A stretch of DNA of 64,000 bases from Hymenolepis diminuta (lineage: Eukaryota; Platyhelminthes; Cestoda; Cyclophyllidea; Hymenolepididae), in assembly GCA_900708905.1 (NCBI GenBank), contig CAADRB010000017.1:1764251-1828250 (forward strand). Direction: 5' to 3'. Below, one piece after another: positions 53,801 through 63,293 of the stretch; positions within the stretch are counted from its first letter, which is position 1, and each line of letters begins with the position of its first letter. The notes under the pieces are model-generated. The model saw only the letters and a list, made by a program, of their open reading frames with translations. It was not told the origin of the DNA and did no database searches. The translations under genes and the position numbers were made by a program.

Positions 53801-54721
53801 AGATGGGGTTGACTTTTAAAGCGTACCATCTTAAAGAAAGCGGTTTGCGAAATTCGTACTTTGACTCTCTAAAAGCCTTTCCATTACCTTTAACTGAAAC
53901 TCTATTAACAAGAATAACTATCAAACCCCACATTATGACATGCTTTACTTCAATCAAACGTGTTCTGTCTTCCCTCTTAATATACCTAGTAGACTAAATA
54001 AGTTAAACTAAGGACTGTTCGCAAAATCATAACTTTTTTGCCTCCAAAGATATTCAGCTGGCACATGCCCGATTTTTCAACCGTGTGTGGTATACTAGTG
54101 CATCTTATACTCCAACCAATTATCGTACAATTATTATGCATTAATAAGAGGGACAGCGATACTTCTATTGATTCATTTATTAATAAATGAGACAGAAAAT
54201 TTACAGATAATGCACGACTCCTTATTAATTTTTTTCTTTGAAACTTATTAAAAGATGCAACGTTTTATATCAGAGTCTTCTAATAACAAGGTAAAATTAT
54301 TCCCTCTTCTAAATTTATTTGGAAAGTTTGAATCTTTGTACGCTTGTTAAAGTATTAAGATACTCAAGTTTTAAACTGTATCAAATTTTGTTAAAATCTA
54401 CGAAAATTCTACTGATATTTTATTAATTAAACCTCTCGTTTTATAAATTATCCATATCAAACGTCAAATAGCCATTAAGAAGAGACATTAATTTATTATA
54501 TAATATCAGCTGGTATTTAAAATTATTTTTAAATCCAACTTGCCATGCTTCGGTAGAGTTGGAGAAAGATCCCTTTCTAGGAAGAATCCTGTAATTGAAT
54601 CATCACTTGAGGTTAAGCGTTCATGTTGTGACTGTACAAAAATAATTGAAGTGACTAGGATCCATTGAAATTTCACAATGTTTAGATTTGTCTTCCACAT
54701 TGACTCTTTTTCAGAATGCAT
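20673..54721 (-). CDS. Type I membrane receptor, 3 Ig + FN3 + TM + tail (12-exon gene)
   Basis: Inferred cell-surface adhesion or guidance-type receptor. Exons in coding order: 54721-54607 (boundary uncertain), 47769-47682, 46015-45849, 41610-41405, 38816-38690, 36395-36265, 35116-34861, 33032-32871, 26833-26639, 26553-26053, 25986-25950 and 20886-20673. Every junction is GT..AG and every phase fits; the total is 2,199 nt, about 732 residues. Domains: signal peptide, Ig1 (about 39-123), Ig2 (124-234), Ig3 (235-363), FN3 (364-482), TM helix (about 503-525) and a roughly 205-residue tail. Each Ig keeps the Cys-Trp-Tyr-x-Cys core, and each Ig and the FN3 is split by one intron. There is no kinase domain. 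The C-terminus ends FNI, which fits a class II PDZ ligand. It is most like Ig-superfamily adhesion or guidance receptors; I cannot name an orthologue. The domain order is solid; the first exon is the weak point. Confidence 0.8.
25261..25500 (+). repeat. Dispersed repeat, copy 1 (Ig-receptor intron)
   Basis: About 240 nt that aligns by eye, in the same orientation, with 46755-46990: AAGGGGAG, ATCAAAGAG/ATCAAAATG, AAATTTCA, CCTCTGGAT/CTCCTGGAT, GGTCGGTCTT/GGTCGATCTT, GTTTTTCTTC. Two diverged copies of one unknown family. Confidence 0.6.
25950..25986 (-). CDS. Ig receptor micro-exon in the tail
   Basis: A 37-nt exon reading D-ITKKNAEWSLT, between the acceptor TTGTTATAG and the donor GTAAGT. Both phases fit the neighbouring exons. 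It would add about 12 residues to the cytoplasmic tail. Confidence 0.65.
26053..26553 (-). CDS. Ig receptor exon: stalk, TM helix and most of the tail
   Basis: A short Ser/Thr/Pro stalk (KTVISTTTPAPEQ) leads into the TM helix LLTCGTLILILLSIFAILLV, which a basic stop-transfer YRSVRMRAGKR follows. The tail carries several tyrosines in open context (ARYSG, AIYTT, TDYRK, GLYRT, PIYER) and no catalytic domain. The acceptor is TTTCTCCAG and the donor GTAAGG. The next intron is only 66 nt, in frame and free of stops (see findings). Confidence 0.88.
26639..26833 (-). CDS. Ig receptor exon: FN3, second half
   Basis: Reads GEFEIRNLASNTLTAVRVYM and then SSGEPVMSNTVYGWSKA. This is the L-x-N-T-x-Y/V-x-V core and closing strand of FN3. 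Several NxS/T sequons are present. The acceptor is TTCTATTTCAG and the donor GTAAAT. Confidence 0.85.
27903..27917. repeat. (TA)n microsatellite
   Basis: A run of alternating AT in an Ig-receptor intron, close to the mariner remnant. Confidence 0.8.
28031..28385 (-). pseudogene. Broken mariner-type (Tc1/mariner) transposase
   Basis: Remnant of a DNA transposon in an Ig-receptor intron. Recognisable blocks on the minus strand: FSNEK (28366-28382; the family has FSDEK, so the first catalytic Asp is changed), EVPSVMDTKFPATVMI, SEGHVM (28222-28239), LFPQDLRVNADA, and the C-terminus RIEWAIETEGGDVEE with stop at 28031. The blocks lie in different frames with stops between. The part with the other two catalytic aspartates (QQD and SPD blocks) is gone. 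GC is clearly above the flanks. Upstream sequence to about 28460 may belong too. Confidence 0.85.
32141..32479 (+). CDS. Intronic plus-strand ORF, secreted-type, unknown
   Basis: A 112-codon ORF inside an Ig-receptor intron on the opposite strand. It starts with a hydrophobic run (MRLLIFLLIITRNYTNLLRY) and has five N-glycosylation sequons (NYT, NLT, NIS, NST, NSS) and four cysteines. An AATAAA follows at 32627-32632. AT-rich DNA favours Asn codons, so the sequons may be coincidence. No family recognised. Confidence 0.25.
   Translation: MRLLIFLLIITRNYTNLLRYQLISYLSCHIEIIVRGIAFGINLTVGKMENFKDYANISEDFIIGYGCCHSVFRTPSKHNFEGNSTGYVLINTCNSSQFFPGADLLATRLPFP
32871..33032 (-). CDS. Ig receptor exon: FN3, first half
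   Basis: Reads IDVVDSLACSLRIMMEVFTW, then SVEFSTSLREKHWQR. The placing of the tryptophan and the alternating strands fits the A to C' strands of a fibronectin type III domain. Both ends agree in phase with the Ig3 exon and the next FN3 exon (TTGTAG acceptor, GTGAGT donor). Confidence 0.72.
33968..33983. repeat. 16-bp perfect palindrome
   Basis: TAGAGTATATACTCTA in an Ig-receptor intron. It is longer than expected for a random palindrome, but AT-rich DNA makes such sites commoner. Confidence 0.5.
34861..35116 (-). CDS. Ig receptor exon: Ig3, second half
   Basis: Reads TPKQMKRNISAISEM, then a longer than usual middle, then REVGIYACIASNDLGTEIA, the Ig F and G strands. Extra cysteines and tryptophans lie in the middle part (WLFCPS...LCWTTEKF). 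The donor GTATGT leaves one base. The acceptor is AAATTTAG. Confidence 0.87.
36265..36395 (-). CDS. Ig receptor exon: Ig3, first half
   Basis: Reads RPYFTQKPDKHPSQQVSFPE, then LQSCKAEGFPPPEVVWAKF. The CxAxGxPPPxVxW pattern is typical of I-set Ig domains in guidance receptors. The acceptor is CGTTTCAG and the donor GTATGC, phase 0. Confidence 0.88.
36790..36813. repeat. Perfect 8-bp inverted repeat
   Basis: ACACGGTA and TACCGTGT separated by 8 nt, in an Ig-receptor intron. It could form a small stem-loop; no known element was recognised. Confidence 0.5.
37343..37440 (+). pseudogene. Possible LINE reverse-transcriptase scrap
   Basis: VLSPLLLP (37343-37366) and then FK-stop-LGVY (37391-37411) resemble the VLSPLLF and FKYLG motifs of non-LTR reverse transcriptases, but they sit much closer together than in an intact enzyme, implying an internal loss. 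Local GC is raised. Weak match. Confidence 0.25.
38690..38816 (-). CDS. Ig receptor exon: Ig2, second half
   Basis: Reads DVNCYKKLISHV, then LSGVYTCQGKNALGWGQ, the F and G strands of an Ig domain with the YxC cysteine. The acceptor is TTTTTGATAG and the donor GTGAGT, leaving one base of a Val codon. Confidence 0.85.
41405..41610 (-). CDS. Ig receptor exon: Ig2, first half
   Basis: Reads RPVVLSHFAKSVFLTSGQPG, then HLACCLSGFPEVSEVIWHRR, the Cys and Trp of Ig2. The GTAAAG donor at 41404 gives phase 0, which the next exon needs. A nearer GTCAAT (after CTCAG) would break the frame and was not used. Confidence 0.8.
45849..46015 (-). CDS. Ig receptor exon: Ig1, second half
   Basis: Completes the Trp codon and continues YKDGLKLRP, SLRILGINKDHTGIYRCFV, the classic Ig F-strand with the DxGxYxC motif. 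The acceptor is CTTAG and the donor GTGAGT, leaving one base of a split Tyr codon. It contains an NST sequon. Confidence 0.85.
46755..46990 (+). repeat. Dispersed repeat, copy 2 (Ig-receptor intron)
   Basis: Diverged copy of the 25.3 kb repeat in the same orientation, with small indels. No coding potential or terminal repeats were recognised, so it may be a short interspersed element or the end of a larger transposon. Confidence 0.6.
47682..47769 (-). CDS. Ig receptor exon: Ig1, first half
   Basis: Reads PEKFINITLEEGATELTLQC and then ...RRVAW. The B-strand Cys and C-strand Trp of the Ig fold are present, with an N-glycosylation site (NIT). It is entered at TTTTCGTAG and left at GTATGT, and the donor splits the Trp codon TG|G. 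Confidence 0.8.
50237..50312 (-). CDS. Alternative 5' exon candidate of the Ig receptor
   Basis: An ATG at 50312 opens a hydrophobic 25-residue stretch (FTFQLLSLL...CLMSLLGET) that ends at a good donor, G|GTAAGG, in phase 1. That is exactly the phase needed to join the Ig1 exon at 47769. It could be a second signal-peptide exon with its own promoter, or an internal exon entered at the AG near 50279. A lysine interrupts the hydrophobic run, which weakens the signal-peptide reading. Confidence 0.35.
53105..53182 (+). repeat. Short tandem repeat, 11-nt unit ATTGGTTAATA
   Basis: Five ATTGGTTAA units, at 53105, 53117, 53128, 53163 and 53174, with an AT-only spacer in the middle; spacing is 11 nt within each group. 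Confidence 0.8.
54607..54721 (-). CDS. Ig-receptor candidate first exon: signal peptide
   Basis: Two in-frame ATGs (54721 and seven codons later) precede a basic n-region, the hydrophobic run WILVTSIIFV and a QSQ c-region, which is a good secretory signal peptide. A GT at 54606 gives phase 1, as the Ig1 exon requires, but this donor (GTGATG) is weak. The frame stays open to 54506, so a later donor with an intervening exon is possible. A CCAAT and TATA-like cluster lies just upstream. The assignment to this gene is inference from strand, signal peptide, phase and position. Confidence 0.45.
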
Positions 54722-54773
54722 TTTACACCTTAAAAATGGGTTTTCAATCTTGGGATAATGTACCTCTTCACTG

Positions 54774-54816
54774 ATTGGTTAGGGATGAGGCATATATGCT
54801 CATTTCGTGGGCCAAT
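54774..54816 (-). promoter_or_regulatory. CCAAT / TATA-like promoter candidate of the Ig receptor
   Basis: Reading on the minus strand there is an ATTGG (54812-54816), a CATATATG TATA-like element (54791-54798) and a CCAAT box (54774-54778), all 50-100 nt upstream of the signal-peptide ORF. Local GC is higher than in the flanking DNA. The orientation and spacing suggest a promoter, but no transcript evidence is available. Confidence 0.3.
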
Positions 54817-56740
54817 CGCAGAAAACCAGCAATTATATGGGCTTATATTGTTTCTTAATTATAATATCTCTTATTTTGATGAATTTAATTTCACTAACTG
54901 ATTTAAAGTGCGGCTAAGCTTGTTTGTTTTTATCTTAACGAAAAAATACTTCATATTGTTTATTTTATTTTTATTATTTTTTCTTTTTTCGCCGTATCAT
55001 TATTGAATCTCAAGGAATATATTCAACACTATATTAGGGAATAAAAGCTTCTTTTCTGCATATTATAGTTTAATTTATTTTAAATTCATTAGGTAGGGAG
55101 AAAAACTTCTGCTGCTCAAAAATTTAGTCTTTAGCGCTATGTAAATCATATCCAATCGGAAATGCTTTTATATGCATGATTCCTGCAAACCCATTTTAAT
55201 AGTATTGCCTCAACGGAATAAAAGGCCTTCACAAGTTTCAATCAGGGAAGGGCATTTGACTAAGGGGATGATGAGTCAAAGGAGGCATAGATCGGGGGAA
55301 GTGGGTCAAAAAGAAGAGAGTGATGAAGTCAAAATCTTATTTAAATTTTGGATCAATTGATTGACATTGAAAAGGAATATGATTTCCTTTGTAACATTCT
55401 AATTTCGCGAATTGACTCACGGATTAACCGTTGAGATTTTGTTTAAGGTATTTAGAGCTTTCTAGCCCGTTGGTCAAGCCGACCTGGTTTGCTTATACCT
55501 TGTTAAAACTAAGACCGAGCAGAAAACACTATCAGTAATTTTTGACACGGTTGATTTTTAAAATAACCTATTACATTTGGAGTTTGATATTTAATTTTAT
55601 AATAGTGTTTATTAAGATGAGATAGTCTAACAATATTTAATCGTCTCTGCCATAAATTAATTAAATTTTAAATTAAGTATTAAATGTAATTTTACGTTAA
55701 ATCTAAGATGAATACATGTTTTCTACTTCCAAACATTCCATCATGCATTCACTCTAAGAAACTGCTATCAAATATCACGTCAACGACAACTCCATTTTTT
55801 CTTCAATCTCATTGTACGTCCACCTGTGCTCAGACCCGTCGCCTCCGTTAACCATGGTACCGTTAACCGTTAAATCAGTGAATGTATTTAGTCGTCCTCT
55901 CGCTTCATGCTCTCAGTTGAATACTATTCAACGCAATGGAATAACCAATGCTGACAGTTAGATTCTAATCGAACATTGCAATGCATTTTAGAGTCAAATT
56001 TATGCTAGTATCGATATGACCTCAAGTTATCCCATTAGTAATATAACTGGTCAACACCTTTCGCAAACATTTGGCTTGCTTCACTTCTACCCAGACTGTC
56101 CTCAATTTTAAATTGTGCTGAATTTTAGTTTGGTGACTCATCATCAGTTTAATGTAATAGTTCGGGTTATAAAAATTTGTATTAATGATCAAAACATAAA
56201 AAATTAACTCCTCCCAGCTAATTTCTCATGTTCTGGATTATTTCCCGATAAAAATATGGGATTAGTTATGATTTATCCATTCATTCATTTAAAGTTATGA
56301 AGGAGTGGGGGTAATTTTCTGTTAAGCCGTCTCACTTACAATAAAATAACAGAGTTAATATAATAAAAAATAGCTCTCACTCGCATTTTCCTCCACTGCC
56401 TCTAATAACCAAAGGTAAACTATTGTACTAAAGGACTATGCTTAAGGCCAAAATGCAGCTGTTGAGTTAGTTCTATGACTGACGATTTCGCATTCGGCCA
56501 TTTGTCCATTATCCAACTTGAAGCAGTATCGTTATGCATTTAATTGACATAACCCCCAAATGACTAGTTCATTTTTGAAAGACACTTCAATGATGGAATT
56601 ACGAAGATATATTACTTCACCCAAAGAAATATGATGGGGCATATGATTGGAGCCTTCTGCTACAAAGATGTTCACAGAATTAGGCTACCAATTGAAAAGC
56701 CTGGAATGGCCAAACTCTCATCCTAGAGCTGTTTACTTAC

Positions 56741-56993
56741 TACCCCAGTGCACCTAAGGTTGGAAGTCGGAAATGTGACTGAATACGTCCATTAGTGGCA
56801 ACGTAATTTGGGGTGCTGTTTACAGTAAAAATAATAACAGATAGCCGATCAGGAATGAGCTCGGCCAATAATTCCAATGAAATTGAAAGATACAGATGCA
56901 AACAGTAATGACATGTCTGCCTATTAGAGAGGCCGCCGACAATTTGGCTAACGGAATCAGCTATAAAGTCATTACTAACTAACGAAACCATAG
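56741..56993 (-). CDS. HEAT-like candidate exon (importin-13/transportin-3 type?)
   Basis: An open frame runs from 57048 to a consensus donor GTAAGT at 56740; the apparent stop lies across the donor. A TATTAG acceptor would start the exon at 56993. It reads AMVSLVSNDFIADSVSQIVG and then CLHLYLSISLELLAELIPDRL, helices spaced as in HEAT repeats and similar in pattern to the LLELLTVLPEE region of importin-13/transportin-3. No neighbouring exon was found, so this rests on pattern only. Confidence 0.35.
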
Positions 56994-57048
56994 CTAATAC
57001 AAGTTGATTAAGAGTTATATAAACCCGAAGTCGATAGAACTTAGACAT

Positions 57049-59780
57049 TTTAGCATCATACCATCAAATCTTGGAGACTCAGTTGAAGGAGTATGCGTAG
57101 CAATACCGACTTTGAATTGCTTTAATCAAGTCTGATTAAGACTATAAAAACTCACAAATTAATGAAAAACAAATATAACAATGTGTCGACTATGAAAACA
57201 TATCTATGTTGGTAATAAATTCAAACTATTGTCCACTGCATTTCCGACAAGATTTCTCAGACTTTTACTTTCCATATCTTTTACATCGTACGTACTATCA
57301 TTTCTGTTTGATTTGTTATGTCTGCGTCGATCTTCACAAATTTTTTCTTATTCCACAGTATTCCATAACTTATTTCTATTTGGTCATTTATTGCATAAAA
57401 CAGAGGAGCGGTTTTCGCCTTTGTCGCCAGGTAAAAATCATAAGAACAAATGTTTCACGCTAGACTGATTTTGTGCGTCTGCTTTTATCCATATTTGTAA
57501 ACATTGTTCAGATTTTTCTGTTATATGCACTGTAAAAAAATCGAATTTTTAAATTTTTGATTCCATTATTCAAAAGTTATTTAATATCCAGTAAAACTTT
57601 GTATGTATAATTGTCGTTTTGACAAAGCAGTATAGCAGTAATGGCTGTACAATAATTGCTGCCTTTAATTTTATAAGCGAAAAATCCAGTTCCAGATATC
57701 AAAATCATTATTATGAGAATTAAAACAAAAATGTTGAACCTATTTGTAAATTTATCAAATGATTAGTCGTTTAAGCAAATATGACGCCGTGCCCTTTCTC
57801 TATTTGCCTACTGTCTAATATCTATTAAAGAATGTACTTACAATTCATGAAGTGTATTGTTTTATAAGATCTGGATGATAGGTCTCAATGTTCTCGGTGG
57901 TGTATCAGTGAAGAAAACGATAGTGAAGTCAGAGTAATTCAGAGTGCAATTGATTTAGAAGACTTTGAAGCCTATTAATTTAAAGGTTGCGTTGAATTCA
58001 AGCTTATAAAAAAGAAATCGGCAATTCAACCACCTTTCTGATATCTTACACTACCGGATGTGTGCTTCCATATAATTTTTCCAAATTCAATGCTGCTCTA
58101 TGAATTAAAGGGAAAATGTTTCCATGAGTATGACCTCAAGAACTATACTTTGTAAGTAAAAGCTGGAAAGAATGTCTAAATCTAACAAATAATTATATTA
58201 TCTCGTGGATTTGTCCCTTCGATGTAATGGAATTTTTTATCTATGCGTTTTTTTTTACAATTTGTTTCAGTGATACAATCTCCAAAATAATGGACTTCTT
58301 ATATAATTGTGAAGTCAGATGTTACTAGATTGCTACTCATAACATCGCTACACAATTCTCCAAAATGACCAATCACGGCGCTTGGTATGGATCAACAGAG
58401 GAGTGGTTGAAGAAGCTCCAGAAATCCCAATATGCATGTAGAAAATGTTCATTTACAATGGGCCCGAGGAGTTTTATCAAGTTGTATACCAATATACATA
58501 CATATATATGTATATATAGTGTTTAATTGCAGACAAAAAACGTCCACTTTTTTATGATTCTCTATTTTGCAGAAAATTTGGAAAAATTTTTACTGGTTAA
58601 TTTTCGCTTGTATCCAGAAAGTTTAATTTTTTTGCTATTTTCTGGTTTTGTACAAGCGCTTTAGCATTCGTGACAATGATTGATATGAAAGATTAAACTG
58701 ATATGAGAATAGTAACAATAGGTTGTCAGCTACCATTTGAGATCGATAAGTGCTGATCATAGTTGCGCGTTAAGGTCATTTCATTATTAGCGTCACAACC
58801 AGAAGGCTGAATTGTTTTACTTCCAAGAAGCCTTAATATTACGATGCTCTTCTTCACATAATTTACCGTTGAATGTCAACTCACTGCCCGGCTGAGGAGG
58901 GTTTCATTTAAATGTCAAAAGTACCGCATCTTGATAAGAATGACAATGGCTTTGAGATCACCTGTGGGAAGTGAATTGCCTTGTTTTGGTAGTGTTCAAT
59001 CAAAAACCTTGTTCGTACCTTTTGTCCTTTACATCGATCTGATTGGTTATTCCACTGATAATCCTATACCATCTTTCTACTTTAATTAATTCGTCATTTT
59101 GTTGTATTGTTAAATTACTGAATTCTCCTACGGGATTTGGATAAATTATCAATAGTAAAAAATATAACTATTAATTGAATTTTAAGTTTTAAATATTTAT
59201 GAACATTAACTGAAGATTTGATAAAACCAACTTTAGATTTAAATATTATACATGGTTTACAATAGAAAATTACATTTTAATCAACTTTTGACAATTGTTT
59301 AAAATTCACTTTTTTGTTTCTTTTGAATGGTGGAGGAGTTGAAATAATATATTACAAAAGGGGTGAGGTTATATATCTACCGGCAATCAATCAGTGCACT
59401 ATTGACAGTTTGACACTGTTTTATATGGAAACGAGAACGGCTTTCACATATTTCTAAGTTGCTTTACATTCATATTCGCCCATTTATCTGTATGCTTTCT
59501 GGGAAAAAAGTGACCATGTCTTTACAGTATCTACACAAAAACAGATAGAATGATCGACGGAAAATGTATTAGTAACAAACAAAGTAATTCCAGCATTTTA
59601 TGAGAACATTGCTATTCATATATTCCTTAATCTGAAATCCTTCTTCTTTCAAAAAATGCTTTTAAAATACTCCTTTCTGGAAAATACTATGTACTCTAGC
59701 AACCGTAAATATTGAAACACATTTAGAGATGTCTGGCTTCGATAACTTTTAACTATTAAAAAGAGGAAGAATAGAGACAC
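57049..59780. other. AT-rich DNA with no firm gene
   Basis: Plus frames at 57206-57468 include a well-formed acceptor (TTATTCCACAG) and donor (CCAG|GTAAAA), at about 57356 and 57430, but both enclosed frames are open and neither looks like a known domain. Confidence 0.35.
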
Positions 59781-59945
59781 ATATCGCGGGGCAGTAGTAG
59801 TTAATGTTTCTATAAATGCATTTCTTTTGCAATATCGAAGCGTTTTGTTTGGGCGGTACAGTTTTGGTGTTGATTGACGTGATGGCGCTGTACTTGATAA
59901 AAAAGTGCAATAATCTTCATCTTCTTCATTTGCAGGTGCTTTTGC
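59781..59945 (-). CDS. Acidic/Ser-Thr candidate exon, unknown
   Basis: After an acceptor CTCTTTGCCAG the frame reads AKAPANEEDEDYCTFLSSTA and then SRQSTPKLYRPNKTLRYC, ending near a weak GTGTCT donor. It is 55 codons in phase 0 with coding-like composition. It could belong to the same minus-strand gene as the 56.7 kb exon, but there is no direct link. Confidence 0.3.
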
Positions 59946-62900
59946 CTGGCAAAGAGGATAAAGCGTACAAAATAATCTGAATTTAATTTGATTAAGATAA
60001 AATAAATGTACCAACTACAACGTTCGAATATCATTTGCCACTTGAATTTACCTATGGTTAATGAAAAGGAATCATGCACTACCATTGTTGTAACCCTAAA
60101 GTGTGTGATTGGAAATTAATTCCCCATGAAGACTCCCCCTTGAAATTGTGCAGTAGTCTATGAAATGTGTCAAGTTATTGGTACACTCTAGAGTTTGAAA
60201 CATGTTTGCTTGAGTACAATAACGATGAGGGATCATTGCAGGAGTACAAGCTCATATCGATGCAAAGTCTATAAAGCTCAATGTAAATTCGACTGCATAA
60301 TATAGCAGAGACTCTTTTTATTCATATAATTAAACTGTCCAAGAATTTATCTTTCTCCTAGTTATTCATTAGCGTCCTCTGTACCTACTGCAGATCGGTT
60401 AGTAGCATGATTGGCAGTTGTTATTTTCTTGAGTAATTGAAACAATAATGAATCGTTGCAAGTCTCATCTGTTTACATCTGTTTAAAAGGAAGAAAATAA
60501 ATCGTGGTGCCATGATCAGACATGAAATAAAATCAACCAGTCAAAAAATGCAAATATAGTGAACATAATCGTGCTCATGAACCTGGGAGTCAATTGATGA
60601 AAGTGGACGTTAGAATACCAAAAGTAAATCATTTACTTTTTGAAAACATAAATAACTCAAGGCTCCCGAATTCAAATAAAGCAGAACTTGTGTTATTAAA
60701 CTTCCCAAATGATTAGAAGTAACTTGGAGCTGATCTTACGGGGAATTCACATTCTATCACATCTCCCGTTGACTAGAACTAACCAGTGTGGTTAGTCACC
60801 ACATCGCAGTATGTGAATCGGCAGACATTGATCGCATAACCACCGACTTTATAAACATACACTGAGTTGCCGGGGCATAAGATTCGTGATATCTCGAATT
60901 TATTACTTTCTTATTGCTGGCCTCCACTCTTTTTACGTACCCTACTGGATACAATTAGTGTTCCACTCAGATGCCATCCCATGATCAAAACTTGCAAAAG
61001 TGTTTCGCTATCCCATGGGAAATATTAATCGTAATTATTGGACCAAAGAGGGCTTAGTACAGTATATTTTGTATTAATATTAAAAAGACGGGCAGTTTAT
61101 AGGTATTTTAACAATAGCACTAGCTGGGGGGTTAATGTGGCACAAAGATGCAAATGCTTTACCCTAAATTTAGACTTTTGTCCCATCACCATGAAAAATG
61201 TTTATCTTCGTAGAAATTAAACTAATATGTTGATTTGGTTGAAATATTGTTGTAATAACGTTAGAAGATCTATCGGGGCCACATCGATCGAATAGATGGA
61301 ATAAGTCAAGTCATTCATGTCGTCAGATCAGTTTGGAGGTGGCAGAGAGGGCCACCCCCAATTTATTAATAAGTAAATTAGGTTTCTATGCAAAATATAT
61401 CTTCGGTAGACGTCAGTCATCTCGTCGTCGGTGTCTCGGCATGATTATCGACACCTGCTTAGGTATCTATGTACAAACACGCAAACACACAGCGTGACCG
61501 CCTGTGGACATTGTAGTGGAGATCTTATCGTCAATCAGTCATTTCTAATCGCCAGATGGTGCTGGCTCTAGCAGTTGCCATCAGGTGCAAATTTAGGAGA
61601 AATCCAGGAAATAATATGACAACTTATTATCTATTTCTATCCCCTTGATACTGGTCAATTTGGTTGCAATGATCTTCACTTTATTGGTGTTAAATTACAA
61701 TTTACAATAATGGGTCAAGTCTTACTGGTTTTATCCGACCCAATATGAATAGACCATGTTGAAAATTCTAATTATATTATGCTAACAGTATCAATGGTAA
61801 TCAGTCACAATCTACATTAATAAATGTTGAAATTTCGATATATATGAAGCTTTATATAATTCATTTTTAGTACTTCCATTTTAATCAATGCTAGTACATC
61901 TCACATGAATTTGAAAATTCGAATTTTAGATTCTGTCTATTTTGGAAATAAAGTAAATTATTTTTGGTTTATCATTACCTTCGTAATAAACCACAACGTA
62001 ATGAATAATGACCCACATGCTCATTTTCTGAACACTCATTTTATTTCTTTACCACAAAGCATGTTAATTTGTGTTTAACCATAAAAATATGACTAGGAAG
62101 TTTACATACAGAATTGTCTCGTTTGATCAAGTTGGGAATTGCCAATAGCCGAGAATTAGTTGAAACCAATTCTCCAGTTATTACAAGGAAAAAATGTGCA
62201 GTTTTGATTTTGATTTAGTTGTTAATTAATAAATAATTTTGATTATTATTAAGAAATTTGCAGTAGTTGCGAAATCGGCTAGGATTCATTTTTGCGTTAT
62301 GTGTTATTTGAAGTATTTTCTTTACGTGGTGAGAAATCAATCGTAATTTCATAATTTTCCCACTTATATAAAAACATGGTGTTAATTATGTTATCCAAAC
62401 CATTACGGCTAATTTGCCATTTATTCAACTTCATTAATCCCACGTTTCAGAAGAAGATTGAGGTTTAGATACAAAAAATACATAATATATAAATAATTAC
62501 AGCCAACACGATAGGGCCAAATCGATAAGCTGCTAACATAAGCAAAGCACACATATCATAAGATTAAAAAAAATATTTGTGAGCATTTTCCGCCACCACT
62601 GACGTCAGGTAACTATCATTAGAAAACAGGAAGGAGTCTGTAAATTAGTATTGCAATAGGGTTTAAACATTTAACCATGATTTAATCAATTAAACCAGGT
62701 TTATTGGCAGATAAAGAAGTAGAATTAACGTATATATATATATATATACCGTTGAGCTTACAGTCACCTCAAGACGAAAATCAGAAAAACTGGCACAAAG
62801 TTTTAAAATAGGATAGAAAATAAAAGGTCGTTTGATCAAGGTGAAACACATAGAAATAGATAATATGACGAGACTAAATTTCGAAAGTAAATGTACTACG

Positions 62901-63246
62901 TTAGCTTTTAAATGCCTCAGTATACCATTCTCTGTTAGATCATTAGGCTAAAAAATTAAATAATAGTATTCGCAATTAAATTATACATAACATACTGAAA
63001 AGTGATGAAATTATGACTCAGACTAACATTTCGAACATGTTATTTTACAAATACAACATTCAATACAACAACAGTATTTAAATGGTCCAACGCAACAACC
63101 GTCCCTTATGGTTTCTTACCTTAACACCAAGATTATTTATAGCCACTGAGTTAATTAAAATATCCAACGTTCTTCTAGGATTCGAATTAATTTCATTTTC
63201 GTTTAAATAGATGAGTCAATAAAGTTGGAGTCATTCTTTAAATGGG
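59946..63246. other. Intergenic DNA with GC-raised patches
   Basis: Patches near 60.75-61.05 kb and 61.26-61.6 kb are richer in GC and CpG than the surroundings and may be old insertions or exons of an unseen gene. The first holds a lectin-like CPG motif (see findings). No coding frame could be established. Confidence 0.35.
62731..62748. repeat. (TA)9 microsatellite
   Basis: Nine uninterrupted TA units about 550 nt upstream of RRS1. Confidence 0.9.
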
Positions 63247-63251
63247 CCAAT
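63247..63251 (+). promoter_or_regulatory. CCAAT box upstream of RRS1
   Basis: A GGCCAAT motif lies 43 nt before the RRS1 start codon. CCAAT boxes close to the start are usual for housekeeping promoters. No TATA box was evident at a fixed distance. Confidence 0.4.
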
Positions 63252-63293
63252 GGTGCCCCGTTCTTTCAAAGTTGTCGTCACGCTTTTGATAGC

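Noticed and set aside
55775..55855. 26-codon minus ORF with a strong start context (ACCATGG)
   Set aside because: Too short, no clear donor, no link to any neighbouring exon.
57206..57468. Two overlapping plus-strand frames of 79 and 85 codons
   Set aside because: Both frames are open over the same AT/pyrimidine-rich DNA and neither resembles a protein family, though one AG/GT pair is well formed.
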